In this document: piece after piece, positions 27,092-35,814 of the stretch
How positions within the stretch are numbered: position 1 is the stretch's first letter
Layout: every line of letters begins with the position of its first letter
Source: Streptomyces longispororuber
GTDB taxonomy: Bacteria > Actinomycetota > Actinomycetes > Streptomycetales > Streptomycetaceae
Length of the DNA: 64,000 nucleotides
NCBI RefSeq assembly: GCF_014656095.1
Contig: NZ_BNBT01000020.1
Coordinates: 1-64,000, forward strand
Direction: 5' to 3'
The notes under the pieces: model-generated
Database searches by the model: none
Told to the model about the DNA's origin: nothing
What the model saw: the letters and a program-made list of their open reading frames with translations, nothing else
Position numbers and translations under genes: made by a program

Positions 27092-29356
27092 TCAGGACGA
27101 GGTGACGTACTCCCGCAGGTGGCGCGCGGTCAGCGTGTCGCCGTGCGCGACCAGGTCGGCGGGGGTGCCGGTGAACACCACCTCGCCGCCGTCGTGTCCG
27201 CCGCCCGGACCGAGGTCGATGATCCAGTCGGCGTGGGCCATCACGGCCTGGTGGTGTTCGATGACGACGACCGAGTTACCGTCGTCGACGAGGCGGTCGA
27301 GCAGCGCGAGCAGTTGGTCCACGTCGGCCAGGTGCAGCCCGGTCGTCGGCTCGTCCAGGACGTACGTGGAGGACTTCTCGGCCATGTGGATCGCGAGCTT
27401 CAGGCGCTGCCGCTCGCCTCCGGAGAGCGTGTTGAGCGGCTGGCCGAGGCGCAGGTAGCTCAGCCCGACGTCCTTGAGGCGGCCGAGCACCGTGTGCGGC
27501 TGCCCGGAGGGAAAGAAGTCGTACGCCTCCGCCACCGACATGCCCAGGACCTCGCTGATGTTCTTGCCGCGCAGCGTGTACGTGAGCACCTCGGGCGTGA
27601 ACCGCTTGCCCTCGCACTCCTCGCACACCGACGCGACCTGCACGGTCGCGAGGTCGGTGTGGACGAGGCCGATGCCGTTGCACTTCGGGCAGGCGCCCGC
27701 CGAATTGGCGCTGAACAGCGCCGCCTTCACGCCGTTGGCCTTGGCGAACGCCGTGCGGATCGGGCCCAGGAGGTTCGTGTACGTCGCCGGGTTCGAGCGG
27801 CGGGAGCCGCGGATCGGCGCCTGGTCGGCGACCACGACGCCGTCCCGCCCGGACAGGTAGCCGTGGATCAGGGAACTCTTGCCCGAGCCCGCGACCCCGG
27901 TGACGACGGTGAGCACCCCGAGCGGTACGTCGACGTCGACGCCCTTCAGGTTGTGCAGGTCGGCGCCCTTGACGGACAACTGGCCGGTGGGCGTGCGGAC
28001 GTGCGGGCGCAGCGCCACCCGGTGGCCGAGGTGGCGTCCGGTGAGGGTGCCGGAGCGGCGCAGCCCCTCGACGTCGCCGGAGTAGCAGATCTCGCCGCCC
28101 GCCTCGCCGGCGCCGGGACCGAGGTCGACGACGTGGTCGGCGATCGCCACGACCTCCGGCTTGTGCTCGACCACCAGGACGGTGTTGCCCTTGTCGCGCA
28201 GCCGGAGCAGCAGGTCGTTCATGCGCCGGATGTCGTGCGGGTGCAGGCCGACGGTCGGTTCGTCGAAGACGTACGTGACGTCCGTGATGCTGGAGCCGAG
28301 GTGGCGCACCATCTTCACGCGCTGCGCCTCGCCGCCGGACAGCGTCCCGGAGGGCCGGTCCAGGCTGAGGTAGCCGAGGCCGATCTCGGTCAGCGAATCG
28401 AGCAGGTCCCGCAGGGAGGCGAGCAGCGGCGCCACGCTCGGCGCGTCGATGCCGCGGACGAACGCGGCCAGGTCGCTGATCTGCATCGCCGCGCACTGGG
28501 CGATGTTCCGTCCGTCGATCTTCGAGGCGAGCGCGGTCCGGGTCAGCCGGGTGCCCTCGCACAGGGGACACCGGGTGAAGACGACGGCCCGCTCGAGGAA
28601 GCTCCGGATGTGCGGTTGCAGCGCGTCCCGGTCCTTGGCCAGCCAGCTCCGCCGCATCTTCGTGACGAGGCCCTCGTACGTGAAGCCGTTCGAGCCGACC
28701 TTCACCTTGACGGGCTCCTTGTGCAGCAGGTCGTCCCACTCCCGGTCGGTGAAGTCGCGCAGCTTCTTGTCGGGGTCGTGGAAGCCGGATCCCACCACGA
28801 CCTGCCAGCTCCACGAGTCCACCGCGTAGTACGGCACGGTGATGGCGCCCTCGTTGAGCGAGAGGTCCCGGTCCACCAACTGGTCCACGTCGACGGCGGA
28901 TACCTCGCCCGTCCCCTCGCACTCCGGGCACATGCCGTCGGGCAGGTTGAAGCTGAACGCCCCCGGGGAGCCGATGTGCGGCTCGCCGATACGGCTGAAG
29001 ACGATCCGCAGCATCGTGTACGCGTCCGTGGCAGTGCCCACCGTGGAGCGCGCGTTGGCCCCCATCCGCTCCTGGTCGACGACGATCGCCGCGCTGAGGT
29101 TGCGCAGTTCGTCGACGTCGGGGCGGCCGAGGCTCGGCATGAACGACTGGACGAACGCGGTGTACGTCTCGTTGATGAGCCGCTGCGACTCGGCGGCGAT
29201 CGTGCCGAAGACCAGCGAGGACTTGCCGGACCCGGAGACTCCGGTGAACACGGTCAGCCGTCGCTTCGGCAGGTCGAGCGAGACGTCCTTCAGGTTGTTC
29301 TCGCGGGCGCCGCGGACCTGGATCACGGTGTGACTGTCGGCGGGGGTGACGTTCAC
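27092..29356 (-). CDS. UvrA2-like ABC ATPase (excinuclease A paralogue, DrrC-like)
   Basis: The 754-residue protein has two UvrA-type ABC cassettes. The first has Walker A GVSGSGKSS (residues 39-47) and signature LSGGEAQR; the second has GVAGSGKSS (near 487) and LSGGERQR. Zinc-finger cysteines are seen in CPECEGTG, CPLCEGTR, CPKCNGIG and CEECEGKR. At about 750 residues it is shorter than UvrA (about 950) and lacks the UvrB-binding region, as in UvrA2/DrrC proteins linked to tolerance of DNA-binding drugs. The GTG start is set by AGGAG at five bases. A perfect palindrome covers its promoter and a perfect hairpin ends the unit. Confidence 0.88.
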   Translation of the reverse strand: MNVTPADSHTVIQVRGARENNLKDVSLDLPKRRLTVFTGVSGSGKSSLVFGTIAAESQRLINETYTAFVQSFMPSLGRPDVDELRNLSAAIVVDQERMGANARSTVGTATDAYTMLRIVFSRIGEPHIGSPGAFSFNLPDGMCPECEGTGEVSAVDVDQLVDRDLSLNEGAITVPYYAVDSWSWQVVVGSGFHDPDKKLRDFTDREWDDLLHKEPVKVKVGSNGFTYEGLVTKMRRSWLAKDRDALQPHIRSFLERAVVFTRCPLCEGTRLTRTALASKIDGRNIAQCAAMQISDLAAFVRGIDAPSVAPLLASLRDLLDSLTEIGLGYLSLDRPSGTLSGGEAQRVKMVRHLGSSITDVTYVFDEPTVGLHPHDIRRMNDLLLRLRDKGNTVLVVEHKPEVVAIADHVVDLGPGAGEAGGEICYSGDVEGLRRSGTLTGRHLGHRVALRPHVRTPTGQLSVKGADLHNLKGVDVDVPLGVLTVVTGVAGSGKSSLIHGYLSGRDGVVVADQAPIRGSRRSNPATYTNLLGPIRTAFAKANGVKAALFSANSAGACPKCNGIGLVHTDLATVQVASVCEECEGKRFTPEVLTYTLRGKNISEVLGMSVAEAYDFFPSGQPHTVLGRLKDVGLSYLRLGQPLNTLSGGERQRLKLAIHMAEKSSTYVLDEPTTGLHLADVDQLLALLDRLVDDGNSVVVIEHHQAVMAHADWIIDLGPGGGHDGGEVVFTGTPADLVAHGDTLTARHLREYVTSS

Positions 29357-29398
29357 GGATGCTCCTCGCGCACTTGTTCGACAAGGAGGCACAGCGTA

Positions 29399-29417
29399 CA
29401 TCGTACTCAGTACGATG
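29399..29417. promoter_or_regulatory. 19-bp perfect palindrome, probable operator of the UvrA2-like gene
   Basis: CATCGTACT, C, AGTACGATG is a perfect 9-base inverted repeat around one base, 43 bp upstream of the GTG start. On the gene's strand it contains TACGAT, a plausible -10, so a bound TetR/MarR-type repressor would block transcription. A second small inverted repeat, CTTGT-TCG-ACAAG (29373-29385), lies next to the ribosome binding site. No regulator gene is adjacent. Confidence 0.6.
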
Positions 29418-29614
29418 GGGGCGGCTTCGCGGAAGTCCGTACCGGGGCAGGCGTGCGCCAGAGCATCACGCCCCGAATGCACAGAAAGGGTTCCTCTCCC
29501 CCATGCGTCAGCCCTTCAGGTGAATGCCCGAATGATCCGGGGGCCGCAGGGGGAGCCTGGCCGTGCCCGCCGACCCGTCACGGGCCGCCAACTCCCAGCG
29601 CCGCAAAGGTACTT

Positions 29615-29992
29615 ATGTTCCGAAAACTCGTCCTGACGGCCGTGGCCGCGGCCGCCGCCCTCACCCCCGCACTCGCCACCGCGGCCCCGGCCGCCGCGGC
29701 CGGACCCGACGTCGCGCGCGGCCCCGGCGAAGTGTGCTTCTGGACCCAGCCGGGCCAGCACGGCACGGGCTTCTGCTACCGGCCTCCGGGCTACCGGGAC
29801 CTGCCCGAGTCCCACCACGACAAGACGGCGTCGTTCCGATCGGACGTGAACCAGAACATCTACGCGATCGACTGGGGCCGGCACGACTGCTACTACCGCC
29901 TCATCCGGCCCTACGACTTCAGCGACAACTGGTCGTGGGGGTCGCGGATCGACGGGGTGTCCGACAAGACGGAGGGCTGCCAGGCGGCCTGA
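29615..29992 (+). CDS. secreted peptidase-inhibitor-I36/crystallin-like small protein
   Basis: The 125-residue product has a clear signal peptide (LVLTAVAAAAALTPALATAAP). The mature chain begins GPGEVCFWTQPGQHGTGFC, then DKTASFRSDVNQNIYAIDW. The C-F/L-W-x(5)-G-x-G arrangement is that of the I36 family, which folds like a beta/gamma-crystallin; some members inhibit metalloproteases. The mature protein has four Cys, which could form two disulphides. AAAGG precedes the ATG. A paralogue begins 241 bp downstream on the same strand. Confidence 0.75.
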   Translation: MFRKLVLTAVAAAAALTPALATAAPAAAAGPDVARGPGEVCFWTQPGQHGTGFCYRPPGYRDLPESHHDKTASFRSDVNQNIYAIDWGRHDCYYRLIRPYDFSDNWSWGSRIDGVSDKTEGCQAA

Positions 29993-30233
29993 CCGGCCGG
30001 GCGAGCACGGACGCGCCGGTGGCTTCGCGCCGCCCGCGTCGAACCGCGCGGTTCGCGCGGCCCGCGCCGTCCGGGGCGTCGGTGCCGCTCCCGTAGCTCT
30101 CGCAGACCTCACAGCGCCCGCGGTCCCCGCAGCACACACCACACACGCCGTACGCCCCGTACACGCTGTACACCCGTACACGCGGCAACCCGAATCCAGA
30201 ACCTCGTACCGACCGGAAAGGTCTCCACCGCCC

Positions 30234-30620
30234 ATGACCGCACAGCCCGTCAAGCGCACCTTCCTCGCGGCCGTTGCCGCCGCCCTCCTGATGACCGGCA
30301 GCCTCGCGGCGGCCGCCCCGGCCGGTGCCGCCGACTGCCCGAGTGGCCACTTCTGCGCCTGGGAGCACGCCAACTACGACGGCCAGCGCGCCAACTGGTC
30401 CGGCGACGACGGCTGGTGGGAGAGCTATATCGCCGACGAGGACTCCTCCTGGGCCAACCACGGCATCTCGGGCCCCGGTGTCAAGGACCACGTCAAGGTG
30501 TACTCCCGCGCTCACCAGGGCGGCCACATGACCATCTGCCTCACGCCCGGCCAAGAGGTCCACTACAACGGCGCCGCCAACGACAACGGTGACTCCCACA
30601 CCTGGGCCATGAGCTGCTGA
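30234..30620 (+). CDS. secreted peptidase-inhibitor-I36-like small protein
   Basis: The 128-residue product has a signal peptide (TFLAAVAAALLMTGSLAAAAP) and a classical I36 start after it: DCPSGHFCAWEHANYDG, with WANHGISGPGVKDHVKVY later. Four Cys in the mature part suggest disulphides. It should be extracellular; inhibition of a metalloprotease is known for the family founder, not shown here. It follows the paralogue at 29615 and has its own terminator. The leader (29993-30233) contains several GTACAC repeats of unknown meaning. Confidence 0.85.
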   Translation: MTAQPVKRTFLAAVAAALLMTGSLAAAAPAGAADCPSGHFCAWEHANYDGQRANWSGDDGWWESYIADEDSSWANHGISGPGVKDHVKVYSRAHQGGHMTICLTPGQEVHYNGAANDNGDSHTWAMSC

Positions 30621-30635
30621 CCGGCATACGACCGC

Positions 30636-30668
30636 ACGGGCCCGCCGCCCTCCGGAGTGCGGGCCCGT
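30636..30668 (+). terminator. terminator of the I36-like gene
   Basis: ACGGGCCCGC and GCGGGCCCGT are perfect 10-base complements around a 13-base loop, beginning 15 bp past the stop codon. Confidence 0.75.
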
Positions 30669-30727
30669 CTGCTACGCCTTCCGTACGGCGGTCATGGGCC
30701 CGGCCCGCGACCGCCGTACGGCCCGCC

Positions 30728-31525
30728 TCACTTCCGCAGCCAGTAGCTGACGGTCTCCCGCCACTGCTCCAGCAGGGCGCGGTCCCCGATGACCTCGGCG
30801 CCCTCGGCGGGCACCGCCTCGCGCCCGTACAGGAGCAGCAGCAGGGCGGCGGCCGGGCCGCGCACCGCGACCGCGGCCTTCTCGTGGGCGCGCCGGGTGG
30901 TGATGGCGTCGCCCGTGAGGTCGACCAGCCACTCCCCCGCCCCCGGCTCGACGTCGGTCGCGTGGAAGTGGACGGTGCGGCCCGGGCCGAGCAGCGCGCG
31001 CAGGTGCTCGGGGGACTCGTAGACCTGCGGCAGGACGGTGAACTCCATCCACTCGTCCACCCCGGCCTGGGCGGTCCCCGGGTCGAGCACGTACGTGCCG
31101 CCGACGGCGGCGACCGCGTCCGCGCGGTGCAGGACCACCTCGAACAGCATGCGGCGCGCCCAGAACACCGGTGTGCCGCCCGGCGCCGGCGTCCACACCG
31201 CCGCCTCCGGCCCCGCCGCCCGCAGGGTGCCTGCCAGCAGCGCCGCGCCCTCGGCCACCCAGTCGCCGAGGGCCGCGGCGTCGGCGGTGTCGTCCCCGGC
31301 GACGTCGTCGACCTGGTCGTGGGAGACCGGTCCGGCCGACCGGGTGCGGACGACGCGCTCGGCCCAGCGGTGCGCGCCGCCGACGTGCCGCAGCAGGTTG
31401 CCGAGGCTCCAGCCGGGGCAGGTCGGCACGGGCGCGGCGAGGTCGGCGGCTGTGACGTGCTTCCTCAACTGATCGGCCTGCGCGACGATTTCGGAGGCGT
31501 AGCGCTCAAGAGTCACATGGCTCAT
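30728..31525 (-). CDS. mycothiol-dependent maleylpyruvate-isomerase-family (DinB-like) protein
   Basis: The 265-residue protein has the family's N-terminal four-helix bundle, with PTCPGWSLGNLLRHVGGAHRW carrying the metal-binding His, and the second half (RRMLFEVVLHRADAVAAVGG) with the other His pair. Family members use mycothiol, the actinobacterial thiol, in isomerase or S-transferase chemistry. The substrate is unknown. The ATG at 31525 is preceded by a weak GTGAGG. Direct repeats (ACCACGGCCGCGC...) lie just upstream near 31600-31660. Confidence 0.8.
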   Translation of the reverse strand: MSHVTLERYASEIVAQADQLRKHVTAADLAAPVPTCPGWSLGNLLRHVGGAHRWAERVVRTRSAGPVSHDQVDDVAGDDTADAAALGDWVAEGAALLAGTLRAAGPEAAVWTPAPGGTPVFWARRMLFEVVLHRADAVAAVGGTYVLDPGTAQAGVDEWMEFTVLPQVYESPEHLRALLGPGRTVHFHATDVEPGAGEWLVDLTGDAITTRRAHEKAAVAVRGPAAALLLLLYGREAVPAEGAEVIGDRALLEQWRETVSYWLRK

Positions 31526-31727
31526 GGCCTCACGGTAGATCACGGGCCCCCGCGCCCGCGCGGGCATTACCGGCGGGGCGGGCCGAGGGTCGGCCGAGCA
31601 GCACCACGGCCGCGCGGGTGGCACGGCGGTCGCGCGGTCACCACGGCCGCGCAGGTGGCGCGGGGCCCGCGCAGGCATGACGCCCGTGCGCCCACCGCCT
31701 CCTCCCGCGGCGTATGCCGTACGGGCG

Positions 31728-33728
31728 TCACGGCGCCGTCGCCAGGAACTGGGTCGCCGCCAGCTCCCCGTACAGCGGGTCCCCCGCGACCAGTTCGTCG
31801 TGGGTGCCCATGGCCCGTACGCGGCCCGCGTCCATCACCACGATGCGGTCGGCGAGCGTGACCGTCGACAGGCGGTGCGCCACGACCAGGACCGTGACGT
31901 CGCGGGCCACCTCGGCGACGACGTCGCGCAGCGCGAGCTCGTTCACGGCGTCGAGCTGGGAGGTGGCCTCGTCGAGGAGCAGCAGGCGCGGCCGGCGCAG
32001 CAGCGCGCGGGCGATGGCCACGCGCTGGCGCTCACCGCCGGAGAGCTTGGAGCCGCGGTGGCCGACCACGGTGTCGAGGCCCTCGGGCAGCCGCTCGACG
32101 AGGGTGTCGAGGCGGGCCCGGGCGAGGACGTCGCGCAGGTCGTCCTCGGTGGCGTCCGGGGCGGCGAACACGAGGTTCTCGCGGAGCGTGCCCGCGAGCA
32201 CCGGCGCGTCCTGCTCGACGTAGCCGATGGCGGCGCGCAGGTCGGCGAGGGGCCACTCCCGGACGTCCTGGCCGTCGACGAGGACCCGGCCGCCGGTCGG
32301 CTCGTAGAACCGCTCGACGAGTCCGAACACGGTGGTCTTGCCCGCGCCGGACGGGCCGACGAACGCGGTCATGCCGGGGCTCGGGACGGTGAAGCTCACG
32401 CCGTCGTGGACGAGCGGCAGCCCGGGCTGGTAGCGGAAGGTCACGTCCTCGAAGGCCACGGACGCGGGCGCGCGCTCCGCCGCGGGCGCGGGCGGTGACG
32501 GCGCGGCGAGTTCCTCGGTCTCCATCCGCTCGGCCCGCACGATGCGGGCGACGGCGGCGGACCCGACCTGGTACTGGGTGATCGCGTCGACGAGCCGGCT
32601 CACCGGGTCGATCAGGTAGAACAGGAGCATCAGGAACGCCACCAGGGTCGCGACGGAGATCGCGTCGGAGGCGACGCGCGCGCCGCCGACACCGAGCACC
32701 GCGAGGAACGCCACCTGGACGGCGAATCCCATCGAACTCCACGCCACGGCCTGCCACTTGGCCGACTTCACACCGTGCCGCCACGCCTCCTGGGCGGCGG
32801 CCGACACGGCGGCCGTCTCGCGCTGCTCGGCGCCGGATGCCTTCAGCGTACGGAAGGCGCCGAAGGCCCGTTCCAGGGCGGTGGAGATCTCGCCGACGGC
32901 CTCCTGGGACCGCTCGGTCGCCTTGGAGATCTTCGGCATGACGAAGGCGGTGGCGGCCCCGATGAGCGCGATCACGCCCAGGGTCACGCCGAGCAGCACC
33001 GGGTCCATGTAGGCCATCATCACGATCGTCGCGACGATGGTGAGGGCGCCGGAGAACGCCGACACGACGGCCTGCGTGGTGACCGCCTGGAGCAGCGTGG
33101 TGTCGGAGGTGACGCGCGACATCAGATCGCCCGGCTGGACGCGTTCGAGCTCGCCGACCTTCAGGCGCAGCAGGCGCCGGATGAGCGAGCGCCGGGAGTC
33201 GAGGACGACGGACTGCGCGGTGCGCTCCAGGATGTAGCCGCCGATGGACTCGACGGCGGTGCCGACGACGAGCAGGACGGACAGGACGACGAGGATCGAG
33301 GTGATCGACTCGTCGTCGGACAGGCGGTTGACGAGCGCCTCGACGGCCACCGGCTGCGCGACGGCCGCGGCCGCGCCGATCAGCGTGAACAGGCCGCCCA
33401 GCGCCACGACGCCGCGGTGCGGCCGCACATGACGGTAGAGGACGCTCCAGGTCTCCCTGGCGGACAGGCGTTCGTCCTTCTTTCCGGCGGCCGACAGGCG
33501 TTCGTCCTTCGCCCGGGCGGCGTACAGGCCTTCGTCCGTCGCCCCGGCGGGCGGGTGCCCGTCCGTCTCCCCCGCGGGCGGGTGCCCGTCCGTTCCCCCC
33601 GCAGGCGGGCGTTCGTCCGTTCCCCCCGCGGGCGGGCGTCCGTCCTCGGCCTCTCCCTGCGCGGGTTCCCCCGTGGTCACGGGTGCGGCCGTGGGTATCG
33701 GCCGGTCCTTGCCCTGGTGTTCGGTCAC
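31728..33728 (-). CDS. ABC exporter half-transporter (fused membrane and ATPase domains)
   Basis: The 666-residue protein has a repetitive Pro/Gly/Asp-rich N-terminal tail (about 90 residues), six transmembrane segments, and an ATPase domain. In the ATPase domain are Walker A FVGPSGAGKTT, Q-loop IGYVEQDAPV, signature LSGGERQR, Walker B LLLLDEATS and the H-loop AHRLST. It is a typical dimeric exporter of the MsbA/LmrA style; the substrate is unknown. The GTG at 33728 is a best guess, since the tail is low-complexity and no strong ribosome binding site is seen. The C-terminus ends at a possible long-loop hairpin (31678-31730). Confidence 0.85.
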   Translation of the reverse strand: MTEHQGKDRPIPTAAPVTTGEPAQGEAEDGRPPAGGTDERPPAGGTDGHPPAGETDGHPPAGATDEGLYAARAKDERLSAAGKKDERLSARETWSVLYRHVRPHRGVVALGGLFTLIGAAAAVAQPVAVEALVNRLSDDESITSILVVLSVLLVVGTAVESIGGYILERTAQSVVLDSRRSLIRRLLRLKVGELERVQPGDLMSRVTSDTTLLQAVTTQAVVSAFSGALTIVATIVMMAYMDPVLLGVTLGVIALIGAATAFVMPKISKATERSQEAVGEISTALERAFGAFRTLKASGAEQRETAAVSAAAQEAWRHGVKSAKWQAVAWSSMGFAVQVAFLAVLGVGGARVASDAISVATLVAFLMLLFYLIDPVSRLVDAITQYQVGSAAVARIVRAERMETEELAAPSPPAPAAERAPASVAFEDVTFRYQPGLPLVHDGVSFTVPSPGMTAFVGPSGAGKTTVFGLVERFYEPTGGRVLVDGQDVREWPLADLRAAIGYVEQDAPVLAGTLRENLVFAAPDATEDDLRDVLARARLDTLVERLPEGLDTVVGHRGSKLSGGERQRVAIARALLRRPRLLLLDEATSQLDAVNELALRDVVAEVARDVTVLVVAHRLSTVTLADRIVVMDAGRVRAMGTHDELVAGDPLYGELAATQFLATAP
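33460..33650. repeat. in-frame tandem repeats (30-bp x3 and 27-bp x4) in the N-terminal tail of the ABC exporter
   Basis: Two adjacent blocks are seen. A 30-bp unit encodes KDERLSAAGK-like sequence three times, and a 27-bp unit encodes DGHPPAGGT-like sequence four times. Both periods are multiples of three, so copy number can change without breaking the frame. The tail lies before the first membrane helix and is probably cytosolic and disordered. Confidence 0.85.
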
Positions 33729-33900
33729 GTTCTGCTCAGCCCTGGTCTGCTCGGTCGGTTCTCTCGGCGTGCGGTCGCCCGGCGACGGCCGGGTCCGGTG
33801 TCGGTCACACGTGGCAGGACGCAGCGGAGAGCGCCTCACCTGACACTTCGGGGCGAACTTCCGACCGGTGCGCCGCCCCGGTGGTCGTCCGCGCGCGGGG

Positions 33901-34821
33901 TCAACCCGTGGGCTCCGCGCGCATGGAGTCCACGGCGGCCCTGGCCGCGGTCACGAAGGCGGCGATCGCCGGGTGGGCGCCGCCGCCCGCGCGGAAGGCG
34001 ACCTTCGAGCGGCGGTACAGCGGCAACCTGGTCAGCACCACGCCCGCGGGGCACCCGTCGGTGGCCATCTCCGGTACGAGTCCGGCGCCCTGCCCCGTGG
34101 CGGCCAGGCCGAGCACCGTGCGGAAGTCGTTGACCTGGTGGCGGATGCGGGGCTGGAACCCGGCCGCCTGGCAGGCGCGCACGGCCATCGCGTGCCCGGT
34201 CGTGCCGTCCCGCGCGGTGATCCACGGGGTACCGGCGAAGGGCCCGAGCAGCTCGCCCAGCGATCCACCGCGGCCCGCGGCCCCGGCCGCCGCGGGGGTG
34301 ACCAGGTACATGGGCTCCTCAAGAAGAGGCACCTCGTCCACCGTGGTGTCCGGAGTCGCCGGTACGAAGTCGTAGTCGTGGACGAGGGCCACGTCGAGCT
34401 CGCCCGCCCGCAGGCCGTCGGAGACGCGCGCCGAGTCGATCTCCTGGACCATCGGTTCGAGCTTGGGGTGGTGTCGCGTCAGCTCGGCCAGCGCGGCGGG
34501 CACGATGGTGTGGCCGCCGGAGGGGAAGGTCCCGATCCGCAGCGGCCCGCCGATGCCCTCCCGGGCTCCGGCCAGCTCGGCGACCGCGAGTTCGAGGCGT
34601 TCGAGGACGGCGTCGGCGTGCGTCACGAGGGACCGGCCCGCGGGCGTGAGGACCACCCGCCTGCCGCTGCGCTCCAGCAAGGGCACCCCCGCCTCCCGCT
34701 CCAGCACGCCCAACTGCTGGGAGACCGCGGACGCGGTGAAGGTCAGCGCCTCGGCCACGGCGGCGATGGTGCCGCGCCGGTGGAGTTCGCGCAGCAGGTG
34801 GAGACGGCGTACATCGAGCAT
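33901..34821 (-). CDS. LysR-family transcriptional regulator
   Basis: The 306-residue protein has an N-terminal winged HTH (LHLLRELHRRGTIAAVAEAL, then SAVSQQLGVLEREAGVPLLER) and a two-lobe effector domain starting LRIGTFPSGGHTIVPAAL. LysR proteins usually activate a divergent target, and here the DapA-like gene starts 72 bp away on the other strand. That makes the aldolase/lyase gene its most likely target. Its ligand is unknown. Confidence 0.88.
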   Translation of the reverse strand: MLDVRRLHLLRELHRRGTIAAVAEALTFTASAVSQQLGVLEREAGVPLLERSGRRVVLTPAGRSLVTHADAVLERLELAVAELAGAREGIGGPLRIGTFPSGGHTIVPAALAELTRHHPKLEPMVQEIDSARVSDGLRAGELDVALVHDYDFVPATPDTTVDEVPLLEEPMYLVTPAAAGAAGRGGSLGELLGPFAGTPWITARDGTTGHAMAVRACQAAGFQPRIRHQVNDFRTVLGLAATGQGAGLVPEMATDGCPAGVVLTRLPLYRRSKVAFRAGGGAHPAIAAFVTAARAAVDSMRAEPTG

Positions 34822-34892
34822 CAGTTCAGCTTACGTGTGGGGGTAGAAATCAGAAATGGATCTACAGGGTGTGGTGGGCCAGGGTGGACGGC

Positions 34893-35804
34893 ATGAAGCC
34901 CGAACCTGAGTTCACCGGTCTGTACGTCCCCCTGGTCACTCCGTTCACGGACGATCTGCGCCTGGACCCCGACGCGCTGGCCCGCCTCGCCGACGAGGCG
35001 CTGGCGGCCGGGGCCTCCGGTCTGGTCGCCCTCGGCACCACCGCGGAGGCCGCCACGCTGACCCCGGAGGAGCAGCGGACCGTGGTGCGCGTGTGCGCGG
35101 CGGTCTGCCGGGAGCACGGCGCCCCGCTGGTCGTCGGGGTCGGCACCGCCGACACCGCCGCCGCCCTCGCGTCGCTGCGCGCCCTGGCGGACACCGGTGG
35201 CGTCGCCGCGGCACTGGTCCCGGCGCCGCCCTACGTCCGGCCCGGCGAGGCGGGCACCGTGGCGCACTTCACGGCGCTGGCCGAGGGCGGTGGCGTACCG
35301 CTGATCGTGTACGACATCCCGTACCGCACCGGGCAGGCGCTCGGCCCGGGCACGGTCGCCGCGCTCGGCCGCCTGCCGGGGGTCGTGGGGACGAAGCACG
35401 CGACGGGTGCGCTCGACGCGGCCACGATGGAGCTGCTGGACTGCGCCCCGCCCGGCTTCGCCGTCCTCGGCGGTGACGACGCCGTCATCTCCCCGCTCCT
35501 CGCGGCGGGCGCCCACGGCGGGATCATCGCGTCCGCCAACCTCCGCACCGCCGACCACGCCGAGCTGATCGCGTTGTGGCGGCACGGCTCGGGCACCTCC
35601 GCGCGCCCGCTGGGGGCCGAGCTGGCCCGGTTGTCCGCCGCCCTGTTCGCCGAGCCCAACCCGACGGTCATCAAGGGCGTGCTGCACGCACAGCGGCGCA
35701 TCCCCAGCCCCGCCGTGCGGCTGCCGCTCCTGGCGGCCTCCGCCGACGCGGTGCGCCGCGCCGCCCTCCTCGCCACCGTACCCGTGCTCGCGGTGCAGCG
35801 GTGA
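34893..35804 (+). CDS. dihydrodipicolinate synthase/N-acetylneuraminate lyase family protein
   Basis: The 303-residue TIM-barrel protein has GLYVPLVTPF at its start, GASGLVALGTTAEAATL (substrate carboxylate loop; the usual GTTGE reads GTTAE), YDIPYRTG (active-site Tyr) and VVGTKHATG with the Schiff-base Lys168. It should catalyse a pyruvate or other 2-oxoacid aldol or lyase reaction. Because the GE motif is changed and it has its own LysR regulator, it is probably not the lysine-pathway DapA. The ATG at 34893 is preferred over the GTG at 34869 because AGGGTGG sits just upstream of it. An amino-acid permease gene is convergent. Confidence 0.85.
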   Translation: MKPEPEFTGLYVPLVTPFTDDLRLDPDALARLADEALAAGASGLVALGTTAEAATLTPEEQRTVVRVCAAVCREHGAPLVVGVGTADTAAALASLRALADTGGVAAALVPAPPYVRPGEAGTVAHFTALAEGGGVPLIVYDIPYRTGQALGPGTVAALGRLPGVVGTKHATGALDAATMELLDCAPPGFAVLGGDDAVISPLLAAGAHGGIIASANLRTADHAELIALWRHGSGTSARPLGAELARLSAALFAEPNPTVIKGVLHAQRRIPSPAVRLPLLAASADAVRRAALLATVPVLAVQR

Positions 35805-35814
35805 CCGCGCGGGC

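Noticed and set aside
31678-31730. Inverted repeat TGACGCCCGT/ACGGGCGTCA at the end of the ABC exporter gene as a terminator
   Set aside because: The 33-base loop is long and the right arm overlaps the ABC stop codon, so it is a weak candidate and was not listed.
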